From positions 1 through 24,978 of the forward strand of contig CALISR010000017.1 of NCBI GenBank assembly GCA_938041435.1: a stretch of 24,978 nucleotides of DNA. The letters run 5' to 3'. Shown in pieces: positions 1 through 7,305 of the stretch; positions within the stretch are counted from its first letter, which is position 1, and each line of letters begins with the position of its first letter. A program made the position numbers and the translations under genes. Under the pieces are notes generated by a model. The model did no database searches. It was not told where the DNA came from and was given only the letters and a program-made list of their open reading frames with translations. This stretch comes from an uncultured Candidatus Saccharibacteria bacterium (GTDB lineage: Bacteria; Patescibacteriota; Saccharimonadia; Saccharimonadales; Saccharimonadaceae).

Positions 1-841
1 CATCACGAATCAACCCCTGCTCTTTCAGTGTAGCAGCAACGGTCTTGAACGTGTCGCCCTCACCAATCGTTATCGTCTTGGTCGTGGTGTCGGTCCGGTC
101 GACCGGCTGCAGGTTTTGATGATACCACCAGTATGCTATTGCAAGGATGAGTAAAATTAGCAATCCAATGCCGCTGAGCCACCACAGCCATCGGCGACGC
201 CCGTGGCGTGGCCGCTCAGTATTGTAGCGTGGAGATTTTTTCTGAGAGCCAATCGTCCGGCCCTTTGGCGCGTCATCGGCAAAGAGCGGCGAAACGTCAT
301 CATTACCAAGCAAGCTTCCCCGCTGCGGCTCTGGCGTGGGCTGCGGCGGCTGGTCGTCGTCGAAGCCATAGAAGCTATCATCATCAAGCCCAGAAGGCAG
401 CGCATCATCAGCAAAATCATCAACTGAGGAGGTGGCTGGTTGTGGTTGAGATTGTGATGCTGGTTGCTGGACTGGCACTGCGTACGTGTCGCGAGACGGT
501 GCTGGTGCGCGGTAAGGCTGTGGCTGAGGTGCTGGTTGCGGCTGCGGTTGAGACTGAGGCTGAGGCTGAGGCCTACTCACCCACGCGTAGGGGTCATACG
601 CCTGCTGCGGCTCAGAAGACGGTGCTGGTTGCGGCTGGATAGATTGTGTCGATTGTGGCTGTTGTTGCCCTACCATTGGGCGATGTGGCTCTGAGCGGCG
701 CATATACGGCGATGCACTGCGCCCCGAAGCAGCCGAGCGCCCCGACCGTGGTGTGATGCGTTCTGCTGGTGGTGGCGACATTGGTGGGTTTGGATTCCCT
801 ACCTGGAAGCCTCTGCCTGGCTGGCGGCGAAAATCAGTCAT
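1..841 (-). CDS. mltG: MltG/YceG-like endolytic transglycosylase, N-terminal part (cut by window edge)
   Basis: The frame stays open for 280 codons from ATG at 841 to the left edge, so only the N-terminal part is present. Residues 1-215 are an extended, presumably cytoplasmic region rich in Pro, Gln and Ser, with a PQ-repeat stretch at about 91-109 and an acidic patch at 141-163. One membrane segment follows at about 217-240 after an RRR stop. The extracytoplasmic part begins with TITIGEGDTFKTVAATLKEQ, which matches the start of the YceG/MltG fold. Members of that family cleave nascent glycan strands near the membrane. The catalytic domain lies outside the window. The ATG overlaps the end of ruvX by 8 nt, which suggests translational coupling, and ruvX-mltG adjacency is common in bacteria. 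The long PQ-rich cytoplasmic extension is unlike E. coli MltG. Confidence 0.82.
   Translation of the reverse strand, partial: MTDFRRQPGRGFQVGNPNPPMSPPPAERITPRSGRSAASGRSASPYMRRSEPHRPMVGQQQPQSTQSIQPQPAPSSEPQQAYDPYAWVSRPQPQPQSQPQPQPAPQPQPYRAPAPSRDTYAVPVQQPASQSQPQPATSSVDDFADDALPSGLDDDSFYGFDDDQPPQPTPEPQRGSLLGNDDVSPLFADDAPKGRTIGSQKKSPRYNTERPRHGRRRWLWWLSGIGLLILLILAIAYWWYHQNLQPVDRTDTTTKTITIGEGDTFKTVAATLKEQGLIRD
512..572. repeat. Low-complexity CAGCCT-type repeat inside mltG
   Basis: On the minus strand this stretch is a degenerate hexamer-like repeat (CAGCCT/CAGCCA/CAACCG) that encodes alternating Pro-Gln in the cytoplasmic tail of the MltG-like protein. Such repeats can change length by slippage. 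Confidence 0.6.
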
Positions 842-1253
842 AGTGCGTCTCCAAATAGTCTTGCAAAATAATACTGGCAGCAACAGCATCGATAGCGCCC
901 TTGCTATACGGCTTTCCTTGAGCACGAAGATACTCCTCAGCCTGTACGCTGGTGAGCGACTCATCTTGAAATGCCAAGCGCGGCGCGATATCTGTCAATT
1001 GGGTTGCAAACCGCTCAACATAGGCGGTTTGAGCTGTAGGCTCGCCCGATTGATTGCGCGGGTAACCAACGACGACAACCCCAACGCGCTCACTCGTAAT
1101 CAGCTGAGTGATCTGCTCAAGTTCACTACCATCCACTTCAATCGTATCATATGCGACCGCAATTCGCACGGATGGATCGGCAATTGCAACGCCAATCCGC
1201 CGTTCGCCGACATCAAGTGCTAAGTATGTTCGTTTATTGTTCATTGAGGTCAA
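834..1253 (-). CDS. ruvX: RuvX/YqgF-family Holliday-junction resolvase-like nuclease
   Basis: This 139-aa protein has the RNase-H-like YqgF fold. The first strand is LALDVGERRIGVAIAD with Asp14. It is followed by VVGYPRNQSG (about 61-70), DESLTS with Glu98 (about 97-102), and IDAVAASIILQDYLE with Asp122 near the C-terminus. These three acidic residues correspond to the expected metal-binding site. Family members are linked to 16S rRNA 5'-end maturation and, in some species, to Holliday-junction cleavage; which applies here cannot be told. The start overlaps the upstream gene by 20 nt (an alternative ATG, three codons in, overlaps by 11), and the stop overlaps the mltG start. The gene is therefore the middle of a tightly coupled operon. 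The length is normal for the family. Confidence 0.9.
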   Translation of the reverse strand: MTSMNNKRTYLALDVGERRIGVAIADPSVRIAVAYDTIEVDGSELEQITQLITSERVGVVVVGYPRNQSGEPTAQTAYVERFATQLTDIAPRLAFQDESLTSVQAEEYLRAQGKPYSKGAIDAVAASIILQDYLETHYD

Positions 1254-2865
1254 ATACCACCTTTATGCGATTCGTGTCATTTGGCGCTGATTGCACCCAG
1301 AATGGTGAGAACGAGACATCGGCCGAGCTCACTCCCTCAATCTTCTCGACATGCGAGCGGATTTCGGCATAGCGCTTGCCCTTGGCGTAGTCTTTGAGCT
1401 CCGACTCGTCGACTTTGGGACCGATTTTGCCATTGGTCGTGATAGTCGCATTGTAGGCATTACCATTAGCCGAAACATTGGTCACCGAGAGCTTATTGAC
1501 GCCATTGCTATGGACTTGCTGATTAGCCTTGCCGTCAATCTGTTGCTTGAAGTATGCATCGAGGAAGATGCCTGCCTCGCGCTTCTCAATCGCCGAGAGG
1601 GAGTACTCCACCGCACCAGTCAGCTGGGCTTTACCATCAGTTGCTTCGCCACCCACCTTGACATTGGGCTGGATATCGCTGTCGTTTTGTTTGAAGGTAT
1701 CACTCAGAATAATGTAACTGTCACCATTAAATTGTGAGGCAAGTTCGCGCTTAGCACCATTGCTATCGAGTGAACTATTGAGTCTATTCCTCGCCTGCTC
1801 AATGTCACTGCGCTGCACTGTGGTAATCGTCTTGTCTGTGCCACCAGAAGTATCATGCGTGAAGGAGACAGAGAAGCCAGAGGGGCCCTTGGCCGAGCCC
1901 GATGCACCATTGTACTTCGTGCCACTCTCTACTGCAGTGACCTCTGTTGTGCGGCCTCGCATAAGGTCGCCACCCGACGCGTTAGAGTCGAATACCACCG
2001 ACGATGTCGTTTTATACTGCATACCATTCTCGGACGTGATAGTCGTCCCAGCGTCAATTGTCGCTCCATTGCGCAAGACGTCAAACGAAGCGGGCGTAAA
2101 GCGCACTGTCCCCGTAGCCTTTGCACCAACATCTTCTTTGCCAGTGGCAGTGAAGTCGATCGAGATGGTCTTGCGCGTTGTCTTGGTTGTTGTCTTGATT
2201 GTCCCTTCTTGCAGGTTTGAGCCAAGCGAATCGCCAATCGTGACACGGGTGCTGAGTGGCAGATCAGAGGTGCGAGCCTTGATGGTGATGGTCGCATGTG
2301 GTGCGAAGAAAATCGCCCACACCAAGAAAACGATCAGGACAACGAGTGCCGCACCACCGATCAAGAGTTTCTTGCGCATTTTGTTGAAGTCTGGTACCTT
2401 CACCTTTTTCTTGAGATCTGAGGCAGCCGAAGCATCTGCCGCTTTGTCATCATCTGATGCAGTACGAGCAGCTGGGCGTGTAGTAGGACGAGCCGGTACA
2501 GGAGCATCAGGTGTTACTGGCTCAGGAACATCTGGTTCGAGCTCACTACCATCAATGACATCTTCGTCATCAACCTCGAGCGCTGGGATCTCAGCCATCT
2601 CCGGCCGGCTTTGCAGCGTCCGTGCTGTAGGGATACTTGCCGAAGCCGCCAAAGTCGAGAGTGCTTGGTTGCCAGTAATAATGACGAGCCGTTTGCCTGC
2701 TTGCTCAGCAGCGCGCTGGACAAGCTTGAGGTTGACGGCGCTCTGCATGGCGCCAATCCGCTTGGGTGGCACAAGTGCGACGATTTTTTGCGAGGAATCC
2801 TTCACCTTGCCAATAATGGCGGTAATGTCGTCCTCGGTATCGATATAAATGACATCTTTTTGCAT
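1234..2865 (-). CDS. Single-pass membrane protein with baseplate-J-like extracytoplasmic region
   Basis: This is a 543-aa protein. Residues 1-90 form a compact alpha/beta domain (start MQKDVIYIDTEDDITAIIGK). Residues 95-160 are an acidic, Pro/Ala-rich linker. One membrane segment spans about 167-188, and the remaining 350 residues are Thr/Ser-rich and probably outside. The segment at about 250-330 (TGTVRFTPASFDVLRNGATI and the following GT, ENGMQYKT, TAVESG, YNG pattern) resembles the beta-rich baseplate J/gp47 fold. CPR proteins of this layout are often labelled baseplate-J-like, but nothing here indicates a phage tail. The ATG follows directly on the TAA of the ftsA-like gene and has a GAGGA ribosome site inside that gene, so the two are co-translated. 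A role as an envelope partner of the FtsA-like ATPase is inferred from position only. Confidence 0.7.
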   Translation of the reverse strand: MQKDVIYIDTEDDITAIIGKVKDSSQKIVALVPPKRIGAMQSAVNLKLVQRAAEQAGKRLVIITGNQALSTLAASASIPTARTLQSRPEMAEIPALEVDDEDVIDGSELEPDVPEPVTPDAPVPARPTTRPAARTASDDDKAADASAASDLKKKVKVPDFNKMRKKLLIGGAALVVLIVFLVWAIFFAPHATITIKARTSDLPLSTRVTIGDSLGSNLQEGTIKTTTKTTRKTISIDFTATGKEDVGAKATGTVRFTPASFDVLRNGATIDAGTTITSENGMQYKTTSSVVFDSNASGGDLMRGRTTEVTAVESGTKYNGASGSAKGPSGFSVSFTHDTSGGTDKTITTVQRSDIEQARNRLNSSLDSNGAKRELASQFNGDSYIILSDTFKQNDSDIQPNVKVGGEATDGKAQLTGAVEYSLSAIEKREAGIFLDAYFKQQIDGKANQQVHSNGVNKLSVTNVSANGNAYNATITTNGKIGPKVDESELKDYAKGKRYAEIRSHVEKIEGVSSADVSFSPFWVQSAPNDTNRIKVVFDLNEQ

Positions 2866-4128
2866 TTAGATCCTCAACATTTTATTCAATTTATTGCGTA
2901 ATGTTTCTGTTTCGCTTGCCCCAATCATCGTATCGTAGCCCACGCGCAGGAGGCCCATCGCGGTGATAAATGAGTGGTCGCTGACCTTGTTCGTCAGGTC
3001 GACCACGCCCGAGACGTCACTGGGCTTAATATGCTGCACCACTGGCCGGCGTGTAAAGGGGAGGTCGGTATACCAATCGCGCGTCTCGAGGGCTTTGACT
3101 AGTGGCTTGAGGCTCGCCCCACCACCACAGAGCAAGATGCGATTGGGTAGGTGATCGACCGAGCTAAATTCGCTAAGAGCAAGATCGACTCCTGCTAGCC
3201 AGACATCGAGGGTTTTATCAATTGCAGTATCAAAATGCTGCTTAAGTTCTTGTTTCATTTGCTCGTGGTTAGTCGCGACCTTGAGCTTCTCGGCCTCGTT
3301 GTAGCTAATGGCGCACTCGTTGGCAATCGTATTGGTAAAGCTGCGCCCACCAATGCCAAACATCCGCGTCCCTTCCACACCGCCATCATTTACCACCGCA
3401 ATATCTGTCGTACCGCCACCAACGTCGGCAAGAATAGCCGTAAATGAGCTATTCGCATCTGTACCCAGTACGCTCCGGCTCACCGCAAAGGGCTCAGCCG
3501 CCACCGCCACGAGGTCGAGCGCCAGCTCATCAGCCACGCGCTCGAGTGCGCCAATGTGCACCATGGGAGCAAACGCTGTGTAGATCTGCACCGCTACGTC
3601 CTTACCTTGGAAGCTAATTGGGTTGCTCACCTTGTAGCCATCAATGTGAATGCTGACGAGTGCGGAGTTGACGAGCTTTACCTCTACGTCTTGGTTACCC
3701 GTCTCGAGAGCGATCTGCCGCTGCGCCTTGATGGCAGCCCGGTCTTGCACCTTCTCGATGATGAATTCCATTTCGGTCTCGTCTAGTGGACGATCGGGCT
3801 GCGGACGACGGTAGCGAATGGTATTTGTCACACCCTTCACAAGCTCGCCAGCAATGCCAATCACTGCACGGCGCGCCTGTATGCCAGCCTCAGACTCGGC
3901 TTGGGCCAGAGCATCTTCGCAGTTGCGCACGACTGCGGCAATGTCGGCAATCGCACCCGAGTGCATATCGCTGCGGTCTTGGTGCTTGCGCCCCACACCA
4001 ATGATCTCAATCTCCTCACCATTAACCCGGGCAAGCAGCGCCTTAACGTACTCTGTTCCAATATCAAGACCAACGAGGCATTCGCTAGTGCTGTTATCTG
4101 CTCGGGTAAGAAATCGATCGAAAACCAT
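2866..4128 (-). CDS. ftsA: FtsA/PilM-family actin-like ATPase
   Basis: This is a protein of about 420 aa with the actin-fold nucleotide-binding motifs: GLDIGTEYVKAL (phosphate 1, about 22-33), ILADVGGGTTDIAVV (phosphate 2, about 234-248) and RILLCGGGASL (adenosine, about 332-342). The stretch IADIAAVVRNCEDALAQAES and the helical block after it match the SHS2/1C region of FtsA. The C-terminal TLRNKLNKMLRI can form an amphipathic helix, as FtsA uses to bind the membrane. FtsA tethers FtsZ, whereas the related PilM serves type IV pili; the family match is firm and the choice between the two roles is not. Two ATGs are possible, 4134 and 4128. The TATAAT box at 4139-4144 would start the RNA near 4132, so 4128 is preferred. 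No ftsZ lies in the window. Confidence 0.78.
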   Translation of the reverse strand: MVFDRFLTRADNSTSECLVGLDIGTEYVKALLARVNGEEIEIIGVGRKHQDRSDMHSGAIADIAAVVRNCEDALAQAESEAGIQARRAVIGIAGELVKGVTNTIRYRRPQPDRPLDETEMEFIIEKVQDRAAIKAQRQIALETGNQDVEVKLVNSALVSIHIDGYKVSNPISFQGKDVAVQIYTAFAPMVHIGALERVADELALDLVAVAAEPFAVSRSVLGTDANSSFTAILADVGGGTTDIAVVNDGGVEGTRMFGIGGRSFTNTIANECAISYNEAEKLKVATNHEQMKQELKQHFDTAIDKTLDVWLAGVDLALSEFSSVDHLPNRILLCGGGASLKPLVKALETRDWYTDLPFTRRPVVQHIKPSDVSGVVDLTNKVSDHSFITAMGLLRVGYDTMIGASETETLRNKLNKMLRI

Positions 4129-4138
4129 AATCATCTCT

Positions 4139-4144
4139 ATTATA
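4139..4144 (-). promoter_or_regulatory. -10 box of the ftsA-like operon
   Basis: The minus strand reads TATAAT. The predicted RNA start, seven bases on, falls near 4132, which leaves a leader of about 4 nt before ATG 4128 and no room for a Shine-Dalgarno site. No good -35 was seen. Confidence 0.5.
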
Positions 4145-4283
4145 TACCATATACAGGCCTGCCTGCTAGCCCTAAACGGTGATTATTGGCGAATTTATGA
4201 TGAAATGATTCATTTTGTACCGAGCACTGCAAGCATCGTTATCGAGAAACATTGCAGAAAAGTCATACAGTGGTAGCACATCC

Positions 4284-4313
4284 TTGACAAAACAGAGGTA
4301 ACCACTGTACAAT
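4284..4313 (+). promoter_or_regulatory. Promoter TTGACA-18-TACAAT for the 4323 gene
   Basis: TTGACA at 4284-4289 and TACAAT at 4308-4313 are 18 bp apart, with the predicted RNA start at about 4320, only 3 nt before the ATG. This is one of the two best sigma-70-type promoters in the window and diverges from the ftsA-like promoter. Confidence 0.75.
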
Positions 4314-4322
4314 ACGCTCACT

Positions 4323-5162
4323 ATGACTAACCGTGAACCAGTCGGTGCCGTGCCTATCGGCATCTTTCCGCTTGAGAACTACGAGCCAACCAAGCATACC
4401 CTGCTTGGCCGTCACCTGTATGAAACGGTCGCAGCGCTTGAAGCGCACCATGCCACGCCCGACGAAACAACGATAGCCTACCAAGCTCCCTTTGGGCGTT
4501 ATAACGAAGGCGGCACATTGGCTGTTGACCTCACAGCTGACGCCACTGGCCTGACCGCTGGCCAGCTCGCCTTTGCCGACCCTGATAAGCATCATTCTTT
4601 TGCACTAACACTGGCGGATAATCGGCAATGCTGGTATAGCCGGGCCGACCCTAGCCAGATGCCTATCACCCACAACCACGTGGCACGCTTGCTCGACCGC
4701 TCGCGCCCGCTTGGCGATTCGGAGTTATTTAGATGGTATGCAACCAACCGCAGCACAACTGCTGCCGACCTCCAGACTCTTCTTGACGAAGCGGTCCTCC
4801 CTACGGTTAATCCTGAGCAAGTTCGCCGTGATGCGACCTACTGCTATAATGATATTATTCTCAAAGGCGAACAGTGGTCTGGTGTGCGTCTTGCACTGAC
4901 AATACGTCGGCTTGGTCAGCTTGCTATGGGCACTACAGCAAATCTAAAAATACCCTACAGCTGTGATGAGCTCGACGCACCAGTGACTTGCCGTATTACC
5001 AGTGATGACTTAGAATATACCACGCTTGCCTGCTTTTATGATCATAACGAAACAACCTCGCAGCGTCGCCGTACATATGTTGAGCCAGACATCGCAGAGC
5101 TAAGCGACACTATCGCCCAGCTAACAGAGGATATGATTGCTGAGCGCTGCGCTCTCCAGTAG
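4323..5162 (+). CDS. Hypothetical protein, 279 aa, unknown function
   Basis: I do not recognise this protein. It starts MTNREPVGAVPIGIFPLENY and shows no signal peptide, membrane segment or nucleotide-binding motif. It looks like a soluble alpha/beta protein with an acidic C-terminal helix (about 255-279). It is judged real because it has a near-consensus promoter 3 nt upstream of the ATG, runs to a perfect hairpin terminator, and uses codons like its neighbours. It is a single-gene unit on the opposite strand between alaS and the ftsA-ruvX-mltG cluster, and so interrupts an otherwise conserved neighbourhood. No Shine-Dalgarno site is present, so translation is probably leaderless or nearly so. 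Confidence 0.7.
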   Translation: MTNREPVGAVPIGIFPLENYEPTKHTLLGRHLYETVAALEAHHATPDETTIAYQAPFGRYNEGGTLAVDLTADATGLTAGQLAFADPDKHHSFALTLADNRQCWYSRADPSQMPITHNHVARLLDRSRPLGDSELFRWYATNRSTTAADLQTLLDEAVLPTVNPEQVRRDATYCYNDIILKGEQWSGVRLALTIRRLGQLAMGTTANLKIPYSCDELDAPVTCRITSDDLEYTTLACFYDHNETTSQRRRTYVEPDIAELSDTIAQLTEDMIAERCALQ

Positions 5163-5206
5163 GGTCACGCCCTCTCTTCTGCGCCCTTGTAGGCGTTATT
5201 AATGCC

Positions 5207-5249
5207 AACAATACAACACCAGTAAATATGTTACTGGTGTTGTATTGTT
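5207..5249. terminator. Perfect 19-bp inverted repeat between convergent genes
   Basis: Positions 5207-5225 pair without mismatch with 5231-5249 around a 5-nt loop (ATATG). The stem is AT-rich, and on the plus strand its 3' arm ends TATTGTTT. It lies between the 4323 gene (plus) and alaS (minus) and is best read as a bidirectional terminator. A second, shorter inverted repeat (GGCGTTATTAATGCC, 5192-5206) abuts it. Confidence 0.7.
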
Positions 5250-5271
5250 TATTCCTGGTTATTTGCTAGCG

Positions 5272-7155
5272 CTACCGCAAAACTGCCTTGATCCGGCGGA
5301 TACCAGCCGAGCTTGATTCTTCCTTGGTGATCTTGAAGCGCACGCCATCTTCGGCCAAGATGCCAGTGTGCTCGACGTGTGGCCCCCCGCACACTTCGAA
5401 GCTCACGCGCTGATCACCTTCGCCGATAGAATAGACCTTGACGGTGTCGCCGTAACGTTCGCCAAAGGCACCAATTGCACCGAGCTTCAGTGCTTCATCG
5501 GTTGGGTACACGGCAAAGCTCACGGGCAAGTCTGCCTCGATCCAGGCATTGACTTGGTCTTCCACCGCTTGCTTCTCCTCTGGGGTGAGCTTGTCGTGGT
5601 TGAAGTCGAAGCGCAAACGTTGAGCGGTGATGTTGCTGCCATGCTGCTGCAAATCTGGTGCTTTCAATACCGTGCGCAGCGCCGCCCCGAGCAGGTGCGT
5701 TGCCGTGTGATACTTAAGATGAATTGGGTCGTGACCTTCCAGCCCACCGCTAAACTGCCCTTTGCGCGCCGTCTTGGAGCGCTGGCGCTGCTCGGCCATT
5801 TTGGCGTCAAATTCTGCTCGCCAGTCCTCAGAGAGCGGGATCCCCTGCTTGTATGCCTCCTCTGTACTGAGCTCTACCGGGAAGCCAAAGGTATCATATA
5901 GCGTAAACAACTCCGCACCAGTCAGGCCATCCGCCACATACTGCTGCATCTGCTTAAGCCCCTTGCGTAGCGTCTGCCGGAAGGCTTTTTCTTCCTTGGC
6001 GAGCACGGCGATAATCTGTTCGCGCGCGGCTTTGACCTCTGGGAAGTCTGACTCGTATAGGTCGGCAATCACCGGCACCACTGCCTCGAGGAAGTTCTGC
6101 TCAATGCCAAGGTCGAAGCTGTAGCGGATAGCCCGGCGCAAGAGGCGGCGCATCACATAGCCTTGCTCCTTGTTGCTTGGCACGCAGCCATCGACCGCCA
6201 TGAAGCTAGCCGCTCGCAGGTGGTCGGCAATTACCCGCATACTCTCAGTGTGCGAGGCATAGCTCTTGCCACTAAGCTGCTCAAGCTTGCTGATAATAGG
6301 CCACATCAGGCTAATCTTAAAGACATCAGGGTCGTTATTGGCCGCAGCCGCAATGCGTTCCAGACCAGAGCCGTGGTCGATATTCGGCTTATCTAGTGGA
6401 ACAAACTGTCCCTCGGCTACCTTCTTGTATGCCATAAAGACGTTGTTGCCGATCTCCATAAAGCGCCCGCAGTCACAGTTAGGGTGGCAATGCTCACCAA
6501 ACTTCGGGTCGTGCTCAATGAAATCAAACTCATAAAACATCTCGCTATCAGGCCCACATGGGTCACCGACTGGTGTTGTCTCGGGTCCGCCGTTGCGACT
6601 CCACCAGTTTTTGCTGCCGTCATAGTAAAAGATGCGCTCACCTGGCTGGATGCCACGGGCCGCGCCGCGCTCTTCGCTGCCGATGTCGGCACTTTTTGCT
6701 TCGATCCCCTTTTCGGCAAATTTCTGCCGCCACAGCTCGGCTGCTTCGGTGTCTTTGGCAATATTGTACTCAGGTGCACCAATAAAACACGTTACATACA
6801 GGCGATTCGGGTCGAGCCCTACTTCCTCGGTGAGGAATGTCCACATCCAGGTAATTTGCTCTTTCTTAAAGTAGTCGCCCAAGCTCCAGTTACCGAGCAT
6901 CTCAAAGAAGGTAGTGTGGCGATTATCGCCAATATCGTCAATGTCTTGAGCACGCAAGCACGTCTGCGAGTCGGCGATGCGCTTACCCTGTGGATGTGTC
7001 TCGCCCAGCAGATATGGGATCATCGGCTGCATGCCCGCACCAGTAAAGAGTGTCGTCGGGTCGTCGGTTAGGATGAGCGGGGCCCGCTTGACAATGGCGT
7101 GCTGCTGCTTGGCATAAAATTCGAGGTATTTGTTGCGGATATCTTGAGCATTCAT
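5272..7155 (-). CDS. alaS: Alanyl-tRNA synthetase, short form
   Basis: This enzyme charges tRNA-Ala. The class II catalytic core is clear: FTGAGMQPMIPYL (about 37-49), NRHTTFFEMLGNWSLGDYF (about 78-96), and the GSGLERIAA motif 3 region (about 262-270). The editing site is kept as HTATH (His483, His487) and CGGPH (Cys589, His593), the four zinc ligands. The protein has only 627 residues against roughly 875 in E. coli. It lacks the beta-barrel with the usual TPFYAESGGQ-like motif, which should sit before HTATH, and it ends shortly after CGGPH, so the C-terminal C-Ala/DHHA1 domain is missing. Short AlaRS forms of this kind are typical of CPR genomes. The start is ATG 7155 with a TGCTATAAT box ending 8 nt upstream, so the mRNA is almost leaderless. 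It is transcribed alone, convergent with the 4323 gene. Confidence 0.95.
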   Translation of the reverse strand: MNAQDIRNKYLEFYAKQQHAIVKRAPLILTDDPTTLFTGAGMQPMIPYLLGETHPQGKRIADSQTCLRAQDIDDIGDNRHTTFFEMLGNWSLGDYFKKEQITWMWTFLTEEVGLDPNRLYVTCFIGAPEYNIAKDTEAAELWRQKFAEKGIEAKSADIGSEERGAARGIQPGERIFYYDGSKNWWSRNGGPETTPVGDPCGPDSEMFYEFDFIEHDPKFGEHCHPNCDCGRFMEIGNNVFMAYKKVAEGQFVPLDKPNIDHGSGLERIAAAANNDPDVFKISLMWPIISKLEQLSGKSYASHTESMRVIADHLRAASFMAVDGCVPSNKEQGYVMRRLLRRAIRYSFDLGIEQNFLEAVVPVIADLYESDFPEVKAAREQIIAVLAKEEKAFRQTLRKGLKQMQQYVADGLTGAELFTLYDTFGFPVELSTEEAYKQGIPLSEDWRAEFDAKMAEQRQRSKTARKGQFSGGLEGHDPIHLKYHTATHLLGAALRTVLKAPDLQQHGSNITAQRLRFDFNHDKLTPEEKQAVEDQVNAWIEADLPVSFAVYPTDEALKLGAIGAFGERYGDTVKVYSIGEGDQRVSFEVCGGPHVEHTGILAEDGVRFKITKEESSSAGIRRIKAVLR

Positions 7156-7162
7156 AGGGGGT

Positions 7163-7171
7163 ATTATAGCA
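7163..7171 (-). promoter_or_regulatory. Extended -10 (TGCTATAAT) of alaS
   Basis: The minus strand reads TGCTATAAT, with the predicted RNA start at 7156, one base before the ATG. No convincing -35 is visible, as expected for an extended -10 promoter. Confidence 0.6.
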
Positions 7172-7259
7172 CGGACACACTACCTCGTGCATCTTTGGTG
7201 GTGTGATTATAAAAGCTCTCCATAACGAAGCGTAATGCCACTTGAAATACTACTTATAC

Positions 7260-7287
7260 AAAAATCGACTCATCCGAGCCGATTTTT
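7260..7287 (-). terminator. Rho-independent terminator of the surface-protein gene
   Basis: AAAAATCG (7260-7267) pairs with CGATTTTT (7280-7287). An inner CTC/GAG pairing surrounds an ATCC loop, with one A/C mismatch. Read on the minus strand, the stem ends in a T-run 19-46 nt after the stop of the 7306 gene. Confidence 0.75.
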
Positions 7288-7305
7288 GCATTGCTATATT
7301 ACTAT

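Noticed and set aside
203..694. Several short frames on both strands
   Set aside because: They are shadows of the partial mltG frame, which is open from 841 to the window edge and encodes the TM segment and the YceG-like start.
1760..2848. 362-aa open frame on the plus strand
   Set aside because: It lies entirely antisense to the well-supported baseplate-J-like gene, has no ribosome site or family motif, and its composition mirrors the codons of the other strand.
1234..2865. Prophage remnant suggested by baseplate-J similarity
   Set aside because: No other phage gene is near, and the gene is fused into a core operon by start/stop contact.
5368..7071. Plus-strand frames of 177 and 195 aa
   Set aside because: They are antisense to alaS, whose motifs are unambiguous.
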